This document shows, one piece after another, positions 13,575 to 24,420 of a DNA stretch of 64,000 nucleotides. Origin of the DNA: Otis tarda (Eukaryota > Chordata > Aves > Otidiformes > Otididae); assembly GCA_026413225.1 (NCBI GenBank), contig CM048552.1:135669053-135733052 (forward strand), in the 5' to 3' direction. Position 1 is the stretch's first letter, and each line of letters begins with the position of its first letter. A program made the translations under genes and the position numbers. The notes beneath the pieces are model-generated. The model had not been told where the DNA came from. It was given only the letters and a program-made list of their open reading frames with translations, and did not search any database.

Positions 13575-13830
13575 ATTTTCTGTGAGCCCTGCTGTTTCTA
13601 GACTCTGCCAGCAAAGGTTCTCAGCCTTGTCCAGCTCCCAGGCCCCTTCCTCCAGACGTGGCAGGACCCCCTTTCCTCCAGGCCAAATTGAAGCTCAGCG
13701 CTTTCCCTCTTGGTCATCACTGCCTCTTGGGTGTCCTAAGCAGTGCATGTGTTTAGGAAGTGCTTTGTGTGGCCATGGATACAGAGCCAGCGGCTTTGTC
13801 AGATGGGGCCATTATAGCAGTCAAAATAAT
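13575..13830. repeat. GC-rich repeat, copy 1 of 3 (3' side of TLR8 copy A)
   Basis: This stretch is clearly more GC-rich than its surroundings and is related to 21290-21535 and 33060-33272. Shared blocks include 'CAGCTCCCAG', 'CCTCCAGGCCA', 'AAGCTCAG', 'CACTGCCTCTTGGGTGTCCTA' (all but the last base of that block shown up to 20 in copies 1 and 2) and a closing GTGTGGC...ATG.A.AGCCAG. It abuts the transmembrane-coding remnant of TLR8 copy A at about 13830. It may be an unclassified avian interspersed element or part of the duplicated unit. Confidence 0.8.
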
Positions 13831-14585
13831 AGGAGAAAAAGCAACATATTGCTGAAACTTCACCCAGGCGTGTAGGTCTGCATTCACTAATGTCTAACCT
13901 GCCTGGTGTTCTAGTATCATATAGATTAGGTCAGTTGCCAGTCATGGGATGCTTACGTTAACATTTACATACAGCCCTTTTGAGAAATCAGGAATTGCAC
14001 AGACACATTCAGAAGGATTCTCTTTGAAGCCAAGTTGTACTAAATAATTAAACTTATTAGACAAGACAGTTGTTAGCTTTATGTGATGAAGGTGGCTGTA
14101 ACGACAGAGATATGTTACACTGCTGGCCTCGAGAAAGTCCATCGGCAAGCTAGGATAACTTGTTATGTTGAAGCAAAAGTACCTGAAAGGAGGGAATATT
14201 ATTGGCAAGATTATTATACATATATTTTAATAATATAAAACATTATTACTATAATTATATGACATTTATAATTTATTACACCTAAAATTTTGCTTTTCAG
14301 CTTAGATGCTTTATTTGAGGGTTTAAGACTGTGCTCTCCATTCAAAAAGCACTGTAGTTCATAGTTGTTTATGAATAGTTTGGATAAATGCTATGGACCA
14401 TCAAGGAATTTCTGGCAGGAAATATTATAAGGTTTGTTGTGGGATATGTCAAGATACCTAGTCTACAAAGGTTTTTAAACTGATCTGCATAAATGTTATC
14501 ATCATATTTCCATAAATAGCTGAGTTGGTTTCCATCAAACACTGACTTTTCTAGAGAGTTGTTGACTAAAATAATCTCTGTGAGT
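13830..14585 (-). pseudogene. TLR8: TLR8 pseudogene copy A, 3' ectodomain segment (LRR, LRRCT, start of TM)
   Basis: Minus-strand continuation of copy A beyond the CR1 insertion. At about 14550-14370 a translation resembles TLR8 LRR sequence ('VFDGNQLSYLWKYDDN', then 'FKNLCRLGIL', where functional TLR8 has the GNRLDILW and FKGLKNLTRLDL stretches). At 14040-13942 it shows the C-terminal LRR cap, with 'ENPSECVCAIPDF' followed by '...NVSIP', close to the TLR8 cap CTCDIGDF...KIP. A degraded hydrophobic stretch ('FSPIILTAI') near 13850-13830 fits the start of the transmembrane segment. Several stops and frameshifts break it, and no TIR domain follows: the sequence goes straight into the GC-rich repeat. 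TLR8 is normally an endosomal single-stranded-RNA receptor; this copy cannot make one. Confidence 0.85.
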
Positions 14586-14589
14586 GTAA

Positions 14590-15570
14590 AATGTCAAGTA
14601 ACCTGATAAGTAGCTGAGGTTGGAGGGAACCACTGGGATCATCTAGTCCAATCCCCTTTGCTTAGTACTGGATCAGCTAAGGTAGGTTGCTCAGGATTGT
14701 GTCCACTTGGGTTTTGAATGTCTCCAAGGATGGAGACTCCACAACCTCTCTGGGCAACCTGTTTCACTCTCAGGTTTTTTTTCTTCTGAAGATGAAGGTT
14801 GTGGTCTTGATTTTGCTTTGTTCCCTCCACTCAGAATCCTGATCTCCACCATCTCATGGTCACTGCAGTTAAGGTTGCCCCTGACCTTCACATCCTTGAC
14901 CAGTTCTTCCTTTTTTTGTAAGTACGGGATCTAGAACAGTGCCTGCCCTTGTCAGCTCCTCAATAACTGTGTCAGGAAGTTGTCATCAATGTACTCCAGA
15001 AACAACCTGGATTGCTTGTCCTGCATTGCTTGCACTGTGTTGTGCCTTCAGCAGATATCAGGGTGGTTGAAGTCCCCAGTGAGGACCAGGATGTGCAAGC
15101 TTCCAATTGTTTGAAGAAGTTCTCATCTATTTCTGCTTCCTGATCAAGTGATCTGTAGCAAAAACCCACAGCACTGTCACTTACGTTGACCTGCCTGCTC
15201 TCAACTGGCTCATCATGATTTCTCACATACAGAATAATGCCACCACCTCCCCATCCTGGCCTATCCTTCCCAAAAAGCCTGTATCCAAGATCACAGCGTT
15301 CCAGTTGTATGAGCTGTCGCCCCATGTCTCTATGATCCCGGTGAGGTTGTAGTCCTGCAGCAACACACAGACCTGTAGTACCTCCTTTTTGTTTCCTATG
15401 CTGTGGACAGCACTGTGTGCAGCACTTCAGAGAGACATCCACATGTGATTTCCAAAAAAAAAGTGCGAGGGCTTCCACCATCATTCTGTCCTCTTGGCAC
15501 TTCCTTATTCATGTGCATACACTTGAGATAGACCTTCTTGAATCCTGCTTTGTTGCTTTCAAAGTCTTAA
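14590..15570 (-). mobile_element. CR1 LINE inserted in TLR8 copy A: endonuclease part joined to the 3' end
   Basis: Read on the minus strand, the high-coordinate part (about 15490-14800) encodes pieces of the CR1 ORF2 apurinic-type endonuclease in two frames: 'GIILYVRNHDEPVESRQVNV', 'GFCYRSLDQEAEIDE', and then 'VKVRGNLNCSDHEMVEIRI'. At 14600-14780 the sequence switches directly to the CR1 3' tail (GGTTGGAGGGAACC...CATCTAGTCC on the plus strand). The reverse transcriptase middle is missing, so either one element lost about 2-3 kb inside or two CR1s are joined. It separates TLR8 LRR sequence at 15590 from the next LRR sequence at about 14585, so it sits inside the former coding exon. Confidence 0.9.
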
Positions 15571-15589
15571 AAAAAAAGAGGTAGAAAAA

Positions 15590-16180
15590 ACTCAGCTTAT
15601 GTGTATTATCTCTGCCACAGTAAAGTACTGCCTATTTTCACAAAGATCCAACACCCCTGAAGTACCAGGTTCATGAAAAGCACGAGAAACTAAATCCAGT
15701 TTACAACTGAAGAAATCTAAATATTTCAAATTAGATTGGAAGATAAAATTGGTACCATTCAGAGCTTGGCTAATGCTGTTAAAAGACAAATTCAAACACA
15801 ATATTCTCTAAACATTTTCAAATTTCTGTTTGTCAGTGAAGAAAAGCACTGTTTGAACTTTGAAGGATTTACCCAAAATGTTGCACCGAGTTTTCAGCAA
15901 AGATATATCATTGCTGGGCTTATCTTCTGCCAAGGGCATATTATTTACTCCAGGTCTGTATCTATTTTTGACTGATTGCCTTCTAATAGTACTGCTGTTG
16001 CTGCCCTGTGATAAAGGTGATATTCTGCTGCCAGACAAAGAAGCTTAGTGAAAGATGGAGATCAACTGGCTTGATAAACAGGACTCCAAAACTGCAAGTA
16101 GGAAGATTTTTCAGATTTCTGAAGGGCTTTAGCTGTTCATTATAAAGCCCTTGGGCATCAAAACCTTTTAAATACGGTTA
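15590..16180 (-). pseudogene. TLR8: TLR8 pseudogene copy A, middle LRR and Z-loop segment
   Basis: Minus-strand remnant of the LRR horseshoe. About 16175-16060 reads 'QLKPFRNLKNLPTC' and 'LFIKPVDLHL', matching the region before the Z-loop. 16038-15990 has 'SGSRISPLSQGSNSS', corresponding to the TLR8 ENRISPL start of the Z-loop. 15860-15810 has 'LFFTDKQKFENV', then an in-frame TAG at 15808-15810. After it comes 'CLNLSFNSISQALNGTNF' and 'LKYLDF' to about 15600, the LRR just after the loop. The phrase order is that of TLR8. The frame is open for long stretches but has the TAG and earlier stops. CR1 then interrupts it at about 15570. Confidence 0.92.
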
Positions 16181-16184
16181 CTGG

Positions 16185-16595
16185 AGGGAAGCAGGGTACA
16201 GGAGTAGACAGACGTGTTTATGTACCTGGGATTGCACTTTTCTTCCATGATGAAAAGCTGCTCTCAATGACTATGAGTCAAAGCTATAAATGACACAGAG
16301 TAAAAACTCACCCCAAGTCCTACCATTTGTTGAGTAGCTGAATCCAAGAGGAGCAGGTTTTAGCCATAAAGCCAACAGGGAGGTGTAGCTGGAGGGAGGT
16401 TTCGATGCCACCCAATTTCCTGCGTAGTGGTGAGCAGAAGGTGGAGTTTGGGGGATGAAGCCAAGGGACAACTTGGACAGGAGACTCTTCAAGGAGAGGT
16501 ATGATCATGAGGTATGGAAGAAGCAACACTCTATGAGGAAAGGGTTGGGATTTAGGGGGCTTTAGAGGGCTCTGAGGTTTTTTTTTTCTTCTTCA
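16185..16595. other. non-TLR sequence replacing the N-terminal middle of copy A
   Basis: Between the N-terminal piece (ends about 16600) and the pre-Z-loop piece (starts about 16180), roughly 270 codons of TLR8 ectodomain are missing. About 410 bases are present instead that I cannot match to TLR8 in any minus-strand frame, nor to CR1. It may be an insertion with a flanking deletion, or TLR8 sequence too decayed to see. Confidence 0.5.
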
Positions 16596-16599
16596 GGGA

Positions 16600-17040
16600 T
16601 TACTGTAGAGCTGATTCTCCTCCAAACAGCTCTGCCACTGTGCAAGTGCTGAAAGAAATGTTGCTGACAGAAAATGTGCAATAATTTCTGAAATTCTGAA
16701 TAGTTAAAGGCAATGGAAATCCAGCTGGTATTTTACATAAACGTTTTTCATCAGTCAGCAATTCCCTAGGATTTGCTAAGTTAGCAAAAGATTCATCTTC
16801 ACTTTCCACCATTTTCTTGCATAAATCATGAGGCATTTCAATTGCCTTTGGATAGTGGTTTCTGCCTAGATTTACTTTCATCAACTTGTTCAGGCCCTGA
16901 AAAGAATCTCCTAAAACTTTCTTCTCATGGTTCTCTGGGAGTTTCAGTTCAGTTACCTTTCCATGCTCTGCTTTTGCGTGATGCATGCTACAGCCAAGAA
17001 AGACAGAGGAATTGTTCACTACAACATTAAGTGGTGGCAT
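16600..17040 (-). pseudogene. TLR8: TLR8 pseudogene copy A, N-terminal LRR segment
   Basis: A 146-codon frame on the minus strand matches the N-terminal ectodomain of TLR8. It has 'NNSSVFLGCS' near the LRRNT cysteine, then 'GKVTELKLPEN', 'DSFQGLNKLMKVNLGRNH' (TLR8 NESFQGLQNLTKINLNHN), an 'ESFANLANPRELL' repeat and 'LCKIPAGFPLPLT'. No signal peptide is visible in frame upstream. It ends at a TAG/TGA-rich stretch where the next repeats are missing. The frame is still open, but the rest of the gene is broken, so an active product is not expected. Confidence 0.9.
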
Positions 17041-17044
17041 TTTG

Positions 17045-20000
17045 GGTACTTGGGCTCAGCTAAAATTTTGGAAATATCAAAGTGCAATTCATAATGGACT
17101 AATGACCAAGGCATTCAAGATTCCTTTAAAAGTGAGAATTTTATTTTGCTGTTAACAGGTACTTAGCACTAGCTTTAAAAATGTCATATCATAAATACAT
17201 GTAGTTATGGACTGAGGTTCTTCTAAGACATTTCTATACCTCGGTTTTGCTATTCCATTCAAACAATTTAAAACAGAGAGGCTAGCAATCGGATTTGAAT
17301 TCATGGAAGGGCTTTGCAGCACAAGGATTGCACAGTTCATCTGAGTTTTCATTGCTGCTGTAGAGAAATTAGAGGCTTCTCTAAATAAATACCAACAGCC
17401 TAGACAACAGAGATTGCTTAACAGAAATAGGATTTATTACTAAAGGAAGATGAAAATGCTAGAAATCTCTCATCTCTTTGAAAGGCTGATCAGACTTTTG
17501 TTACTTTATATGTTTGCATATCGGAATGTGTTTGTATTGCTATTATAATGTTCCAAAATCTGTTGAAGACAGTAGAAGAGCTCTCATTGAATGTGCCAGG
17601 TTGGGTTTGCAGCACCAGCATTCAGTCATCTTTATTTCCCTGATCAGCAAACAACAAAGGAATAAAGGTTCCTTTCCTTTTTGTGGATGGAAGGTTAAGT
17701 ATCATGGAAAGAGAGATGTACCAGTCTCAAAACTACAACAGTATTTTGAAGCATAATAACATTTCCAAGAAAAGACAAAGCCAAGACAATTAGGAAATAT
17801 TTAAGAACATTATTATACAAAATAATACCTGCATATGGTTAGAGAGAAGCTATCTTCAGACAGAGAAGCATACGAAAAAGAAGGGAAAAAAGGGAAGAAT
17901 GTGAGATGAAAGAGATGAAAGGACTATAATCAAAAGATAGTCATTAAAATTGTGATTAAGTGGTGATACCATAGCAATTCAACTGGTCTGACCACAGAGA
18001 ACATTGTGCTCTGGAACTAGAATGCAAGAAAATGCAATAAAACAGAATTTTAAAATATCAAGAACAAGCAAATATATTAAAAGCATTTGAAGTTTAGAAT
18101 AGTCTGAAACAAAGATGAAAAACATCTGTAAAACAAGATTACTATGCTTCAATGGCAGCACTCAATATTTGATTAAAATACAGTGCTGTCTAAACAAATA
18201 TACTTTTGAGAAATATTGGAAAGATCTTATGTTTTTCACCATGATAAGATTACCTGGGACACTTCATAAGGCAATCAGAGCTTGTGTAATACTAAAAAGC
18301 ATACTTTTTTATAAAATATTTTTTCCAGAAGTGCAGTGTTTTCCAGTCTGGAGCTGTGAGATTGATTCCAATCATACATACACAAAGCTATGTGAGAATA
18401 GAAATCAGTGCTAAGGAAGAGCAGAATCAGCCTCCGATTTCTCAAATTCTTGGCAGCATTGTATGTCCTTTAAAAAATGAAAATACTCATCCTCTTTATC
18501 TCTCTGCCACAAAAGATGTCATTCCAATAAAAGTTAGCAAAAGATATATGCATCGTAATGGCAAAACTGGAAGCTGTCATGTACTGATCAACTGACCCAG
18601 AGAGGCCAGTGTCTAGATGGAAGTGATCTGTGGTTTTCTAGTGTTTGTCCTGGACTAACTGGAAGTCACATTAACTTTAATAGAGTAATTTCTATACTTA
18701 GCTGGTGGAGGAATATTAGTTCTAATGACAAATATGGCCAAGTGGGACATAACAGCACAATGGGCTGTTACACTAGGGAAAGATCAAGAAGCTGGTCACC
18801 CACTCAGGAGGTAAAGCACAAAGGAGAGGAAATAATCTGAGCGCTGGGCCCACATAACTCCATGCTTCCCGGCTTAGTACCTTAAGGATTTACATACATG
18901 TATATAAGACCAAATGAACTCCAGCCCCAAGCTTTCCTTATGTACGTGTACATTTATGTCTATTGCTCTCATAGCTCTTAAAAACAGAATACGCATTGGG
19001 CATCTCTGGAAACTTCACTGATTATTTAAAAGATTATTCTCCAAGGCAATGCTGAAAATTTTCCAAGGAAGAGCTAGCAAATAAGCATGAATTTGAAATG
19101 CCCGTACTAAATATTATAAATAAAAGTATAAATAAGTTTTATTCATTTTATGTACAAAGCCTGCAGCTTTGTACATAGTTACAGCTGCATAATTTATTCC
19201 CACCGGCCTCAGAGCTTTAACAGCTTCTTTTCTTCTCCTTCCCTTGGACGAGCTATTTAGAGAAAGAAAGTGCCCAGATGCTTAAATGGTTGAAACTTTT
19301 TCCAGTCTCAATTTCGGTGGCATTTGGGAAATTCTATTGCTTATGATTATGTTTGGTGCTATGAAATTATTTTCATAGCATGTACTCTGAAAGTGGCTCT
19401 GAGTCCATCAGTGAGGATGCAGCTCACTGAGACGTTTATAAAAGCCTCATAAAAAAGATAGAGACACATAAGCCAGAAGAGAGAGAGAGAGAGAGAGAGA
19501 AGCAGCCAAGCTTTTAGAGCACGAGAAGCTGCCTTCTTAGCTCTGAGGTGTCAGGTGGGGCAATCCATGGGTTTTCTGTCTACTTACCTGAACAATAAGA
19601 GACTAACAGCCACCTAAGGAAGGATGAACAAGAAAGAGGGACCTCACCTTCTGGCAGCTGGATGATTTCTGCTGACATATACTGTTTTTCATTTTGCTTT
19701 TTTAGTGAAGAGTGGGATGTTCCCATCGTTGCTGGGATTATGGCATGTTACCTGCAGAGCCAGGAAGGTCACAGCTTCAGTGGGATTCAAGGAATGAAGA
19801 TGCTTAAGCAACATTGGAGTCAGGAGAGCAGTAAGAAGAAAGCAGACTCTAGCTTTCAGGAGGAAGCTTGAAACAGAGAATCTACACCATGGAAATGTAT
19901 CCAGATCCCTCAAGAAAATGTAAGTCTCTGAATTCTGAACACTCTCCAGAGGTTTAAATGCCTCACATCCAAAGGCTGGAAGCAATAATCCAGGACTAGC

Positions 20001-21280
20001 CTGACAGTAGGGTGTGTACAAGGGTTTTCTGCTACCAAAGGAAAGTGAAAATTTGTTTCCTTCCTTCCCTGATAATCAGGGCAATAACTTGCTCCTATGC
20101 AAGGCAAACTGTTCCCACTGCACCCATATTTCAGCATGAATTTGAATGAAACTTCTGAGTGCCTCTTCTGTTCTGCTGGACACAACTGTAAACTTAAGGA
20201 CAAATTCACAAGTCGTAGGATTTGCAACAGGTCCGAAGGAAGGAAAGAAGACCGAGAACTAAGGATGAAAAAAAAAAAATCACTCTAAAGGGATTACCTG
20301 CAATTCACTTATGCATAATCCCATCCTCTAATCAGAAAAGAAGCAAATAACCATTTTCCATTGTTTTTGCCAGTCACATCAGGACAGGGATCAATCCTGG
20401 CCCTGTTGTATTCAGCTCAACAGACTTAAACACACCAACATCTACTCAGAGCGGTGGGTAGGGGCATAAATCACAGGAGGTGGGCAGGACTGCGAGCATG
20501 CCTCTCTCCCAGGGCACATCTCCTACTGCTTGGCATAGGGATGCCTCCACTCAAGGTGCTGTCTGTTTTGAACTCCACCCTAAGATGCCTTTCTCTGTCC
20601 CATGCTCTCTAGGGGAAACCTAGCTGAAGACAGAGAACTCAGCTCCCATAGCTGGCTGTTGCCTTAAAGATTTTTGTCTTTTGGGGCTTACATGCCTGTA
20701 CCACTTTGAGGATTCCCCTCAGCTGGGCTGCAAGTAGTTAACTTTGTTGTGCCAGTGTGTCTGATCAGCCAGTTTCTGTGATATTTTCACACAGGGAAAA
20801 GAGCCAGATAAAGCCACAGTTAGCATGTCTGAATACCAAGGCTTGCAAGGGGAGCAAGCCTTGGAAAATGATCCTAATTACTGCATGCAGCCAATGAGAG
20901 AAGGGCAGAATCACCTGGAACTATCAATGGCAATATCTGGTCAATAACTTCAATAGCTTGAATATTGACTGGCTGCTGTTCTGGGAGATCCCAACAGATC
21001 TCCCCTTGGCAAGATGAGGCTCCCTGTGCCTTTCATCTCATTATCTTGTTATCTCAAAGTACTTTACAGCTACAAAATGCTTTGCAAAGCAATTCTTATT
21101 ATCTGCATTGCACAGATGATTAAGGCAAAGGGTAGAGAGGCTTAGAGAGTACTCCTAGGTCACTCAGAAAGAGCAAACAAATGTCCTACACGTAAGCAGT
21201 AAACACTTAAAAGCAGAAATTTCTTTGAACCTTAAGGTGATGCCTTTCCCTGTATCTCTCTTAAGCAACCACTGGCTGCA
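17045..21280. other. spacer between TLR8 copies A and B, no gene seen
   Basis: AT-rich sequence lying 5' of copy A and 3' of copy B. The minus-strand frame 17352-17152 (66 codons) resembles nothing I know. No TIR boxes were seen in the part directly 3' of copy B (about 20.3-21.28 kb). It contains a (GA)n run. Confidence 0.55.
19478..19501. repeat. (GA)n microsatellite
   Basis: Twelve uninterrupted GA units in an otherwise ordinary AT-rich stretch. Confidence 0.95.
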
Positions 21281-21289
21281 TTATCCAAA

Positions 21290-21535
21290 AAGTGGGGGCA
21301 AGTGTTGCCTTTCTGCTGCCTGGACATGCTGTGCCCGGCTCCCCGGACTTTCCCTCTGGGCACAGCAGAACTGGCTTCTCCTCTTTTCCTCCAGGCCAGA
21401 TCAAAGATTGGTGAAGCTCAGTCACCACTGCCTCTTGGGTGTCCTATGCAATTTGTGTGCCGTAGGGAGTGTTGTGTGTGGCTGTGGATGCACAGCCAGG
21501 AACTTCGCTGGACAGGAGCAGTAGGTGTAGTGAGC
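21290..21535. repeat. GC-rich repeat, copy 2 of 3 (3' side of TLR8 copy B)
   Basis: Related to 13575-13830 and 33060-33272. It shares 'GCCTTTCTG', 'TGGACATGCTGT', 'TTCCCTCTGGGC', 'TTTCCTCCAGGCCAGATC' and 'CACTGCCTCTTGGGTGTCC'. Its high-coordinate end (about 21535) directly follows the transmembrane-coding remnant of TLR8 copy B, the same relative place as in copy A. Confidence 0.82.
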
Positions 21536-21539
21536 ATCC

Positions 21540-21735
21540 CAGTAAAATAAATGCTTTGTGATTGCGTTAACAACGATGCTAATAACAGTAAATAGGAAAT
21601 CGTGTGAACCTCTACAGACGAGCATAGATAGCGTCTGTTTGTTCCCAGAAGGTGCCGGTTCTTTTTGGACTCTGGGAATAAAGGCACAAGGACTCTCAAG
21701 AAAGTTAAGTGTGTTATTAATATCCCACAAAAAGT
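21540..21735 (-). pseudogene. TLR8: TLR8 pseudogene copy B, LRR cap and transmembrane segment
   Basis: On the minus strand this reads 'FIPRVQKEPAPSGNKQTLSM', which follows the TLR8 LRRCT order ([20 protein letters not shown]). A hydrophobic run 'FLFTVISIVVNAI' and 'KHLFYWDAHYTYC' come next, nearly the TLR8 juxtamembrane motif HHLFYWD. The frame stays open across it. It then runs into the GC-rich repeat, so the cytoplasmic TIR domain is absent. This short motif distinguishes TLR8 from TLR7, whose intact local gene has HLYFWDMW. Confidence 0.88.
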
Positions 21736-21739
21736 GGTA

Positions 21740-22250
21740 ACAAGTTACAACATCTTACGTCCATTCTGATGCTGGGAACCCCAAAATGATACAGCATCAG
21801 ACAGAACTCTGGCCATGGCATGTTGCACTGCCCAGACTTCCCATCCGTGGTGAGGTCCACCAGCTTGTTGTCTTTAGGGTTTTTATAGGATTTTCTTAGA
21901 AGGAAAGCAGCTCTGTTCATAATTTTTACTGTGGTATGAAAGGTTGTTTATACAAAAACATGCTGCTTTGCTTCAAGATAAAATCAAGAACGTGCTGGTG
22001 GCATTGTCACTGATGACAAGTGCGTGCTGCCTATGGACTCCTTGGTTACAACAAGCCAGCTGTGTTTGTCGTACAGCAAGGGATGTGGGCAGCACGACAC
22101 AGTCCCCAAGGCCAAGTTGTACGTGTACTACAGCATAGCACAGCACAAGCCTGCGCTGCTGTGTGGATCGCTATCTCCTCCACATGTCAAGTAGGACCCC
22201 CACAGAGTTATTTTTTTATGTGGTTGTATGGAGCTGCACAGCAATCTGTT
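21740..22250. mobile_element. unclassified ~500-bp insertion within TLR8 copy B
   Basis: The cap-forming cysteine region of copy B is expected to continue from about 22290 directly into the segment at 21735, but about 500 bases intervene with no TLR similarity. The stretch has its own balanced base composition, unlike the AT-rich neighbours, and open frames on both strands (for example plus 22020-22358), none recognised. I infer an inserted element; no terminal repeats or target duplication were identified. Confidence 0.5.
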
Positions 22251-24420
22251 GTTGCTGCCTGTGATATAAAGGTGTTAACAGGCTGTGTCCATTTGACCAA
22301 GTCATCATTTTGTCAGTCTGCCATGTCACTCTGTGTCTTTTCACGCCTTGCAGGTTGACTGACTCTCTCAGCATGATCAAGGTACCGAGGACAGTCTTTT
22401 TCAACAGCATTTCCCACAAAAATCTCTGAAATCCTGTTAAGCCCTATCAGCAGAGTGAGCCAGGTGTCTCCGGGTGAAGCATCAGTAGCCATGACAAGGC
22501 CAAAACTCTGCTCAGACAGCATCACACGAGTAAATGCACTGAAGGGTGCTCAGTCAAAGGCTTTCACTTTGTTTCTTTTCACAACTCGCATAGCAAGCAC
22601 GCTTCGGTGAGGATTGTTACCTGTTTAATGTGGGATATACCAAGGTGTGTTAGGTTATTGAGATGCTTAAAAAATTTATGTCTTTCCCTTATCTATCTGT
22701 TGCCCCATAAAACTTTGAAGTGGTTTCCTTTGAACACTGATTCCTCAGGAGGATTGTTGCATGGATGGTTGTCTCCACGTGTAGCAAATGCGTTCCAACA
22801 CAAGCTAAAAACCTTCAGGCAAGGGAGATTTTCCGTAAATGCCAGCTGAGATAAGAGTCCTGCTTGTTGTGTCTCAAGTCTAATACTTCTAGATTTCTAA
22901 TTTTTTATAAGGCAAAACTACAAGTAAAATCAAATATACGGTTTGACAGACAGATTTAAATATTTGAAATCACATAGATTGAATTGAGTGCCATTCAAAG
23001 CCCAACTAACGCAATTTATAGACAAATTCAATCAGGTAATTTCCCTGAAGCTTATTAACTAATCTGAGCTTAAACTGATCTGAGTTAATGAATGTGAGGC
23101 TTTTGAAGCTCAGATCCCGTGCTTTGCAAGGTCAAGTATGCTGTGGTCTGAGAGCAGATAAAATAAATAGTCCATTTTTTTTTGTCCCAGCAAGTGAATG
23201 AATGGCTCAACTAGTCATTTTTTCACAAAGTTGTATGGATTTTTTCCCCAACAAATTCTAACGGAACTAGTCTTATCCTAAAGGCGACATCTTCCCAATT
23301 AATTTCTGTGAAATTATTATCACCGTGAAAGATAATGAAGTTGTGTGTGGTTTTGTAAAGTTGATCCTAGAACAAAAAAAGCCTAACATTTTTAAGGAAA
23401 CAGAGTTTTAGAGTGATGTTCAGATAAGTCTTCAAAAACATAACGTGGAAGATTTAATCAGTTTGAAGATACCAGAGAAGAAAAAGACTGTGTGATGTTT
23501 AGATACTGTCAGTATATTTTTTTTCTCTGAATTGAAAGATAACTTCATCCAGAAAGGTCAAACTCTGCAAGAATTTAAAGATAACTTCATTCCTTAAGCA
23601 ATTAAATGTAAGGTGTAAAACAGTTCTCTGGGGCATGCTATGAAGCCAAATGGCAGGTACAACAGTTAGAAAAGGGGTAGCAAGAATTCAAGTGCTGAAT
23701 TTGTTAAAGGTTTTGCAAAGCCAGTGAGTGTTTGGATGGAAGTGTTACCCATACAGGACTCACATACAAAATGAGCATTACAGCACCTCAAATAATGCTT
23801 GCTTTGATCAAAAGCTTCCATATTAACCAGTATATTTAAATCCCATTGATGAATGCTCTTTATTTAGTTAAACAAAGGTAAAGTTCTGTTCCTGAGGAAA
23901 GCAGATGGAGAGGTGCTCTGGTAAAGCTGCTGAGAAGAACGAATGGTTGAATCAGTGAGATCTGCAAAAGCCCCATCTCCTGAATCAAACATTTTTCCAT
24001 GGGGATTGCTGCTAAGTTCTTGCTCACACAGAGCTCCTGTAAACAGAATTCCCAGAGCAAACTCCTGGTAGTGCGAACAGCACTGCTGACATTTAGTCCT
24101 AGTGCAGCAATGGGAGATGAAAAACCCCTGGGTACTTCGTGTGGATTGCTACTGAAATGTAATTTCTCTAATTCTGTTAAGTTTTTTTAAAAAAGGATTA
24201 GGATAGAAATGACCTGACACATTATGGTTAAGGTTATTCTTTAAGATTTGTGCAACTTGTGAAAGATGTCATCAGAAACTGCTTTGTTATGAATATAGGC
24301 AAGTATCAAAGTGACAACATTATCATTTATTTCCATTTATTGTTAAAACCTTCAAGCTTCAGTGAAAGAATGTGAAGGAATGGACGATTTCTGCTTCTAA
24401 AATACATGGCAGTTTTCTAG
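22250..24420 (-). pseudogene. TLR8: TLR8 pseudogene copy B, nearly complete LRR ectodomain
   Basis: The minus strand carries, in the right order but in several frames, remnants of almost the whole TLR8 horseshoe. They include 'NVVTLILAYIHNKAVSDDIF' (first LRR, about 24330), 'LEKLHFSSNPHEVPRGF' (24150), 'LHLLSSGTELYLCL' (23885), 'CNAHFVCESCMGNTSI' (the cysteine insertion, about 23775), 'VLHLTFNCLRNEVIFKFL' (23610), 'RYVFEDLSEHHS' (23430), 'TFINSDQF' after the Z-loop (about 23080), 'LNLSINCVSWALNGTQF' (23040), 'FKHLNNLTHLGIS' (22650) and 'LLIGLNRISEIFVGN' (22460). Many stops and frameshifts show long decay. TLR8-specific wording and overlap with copies A and C make it a separate paralogue. No function expected. 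Confidence 0.88.

Noticed and set aside
22020-22358. 112-codon plus-strand frame, considered as retroviral coding sequence
   Set aside because: No retroviral motif could be named, and the part above 22290 is antisense to TLR8 copy B remnants.
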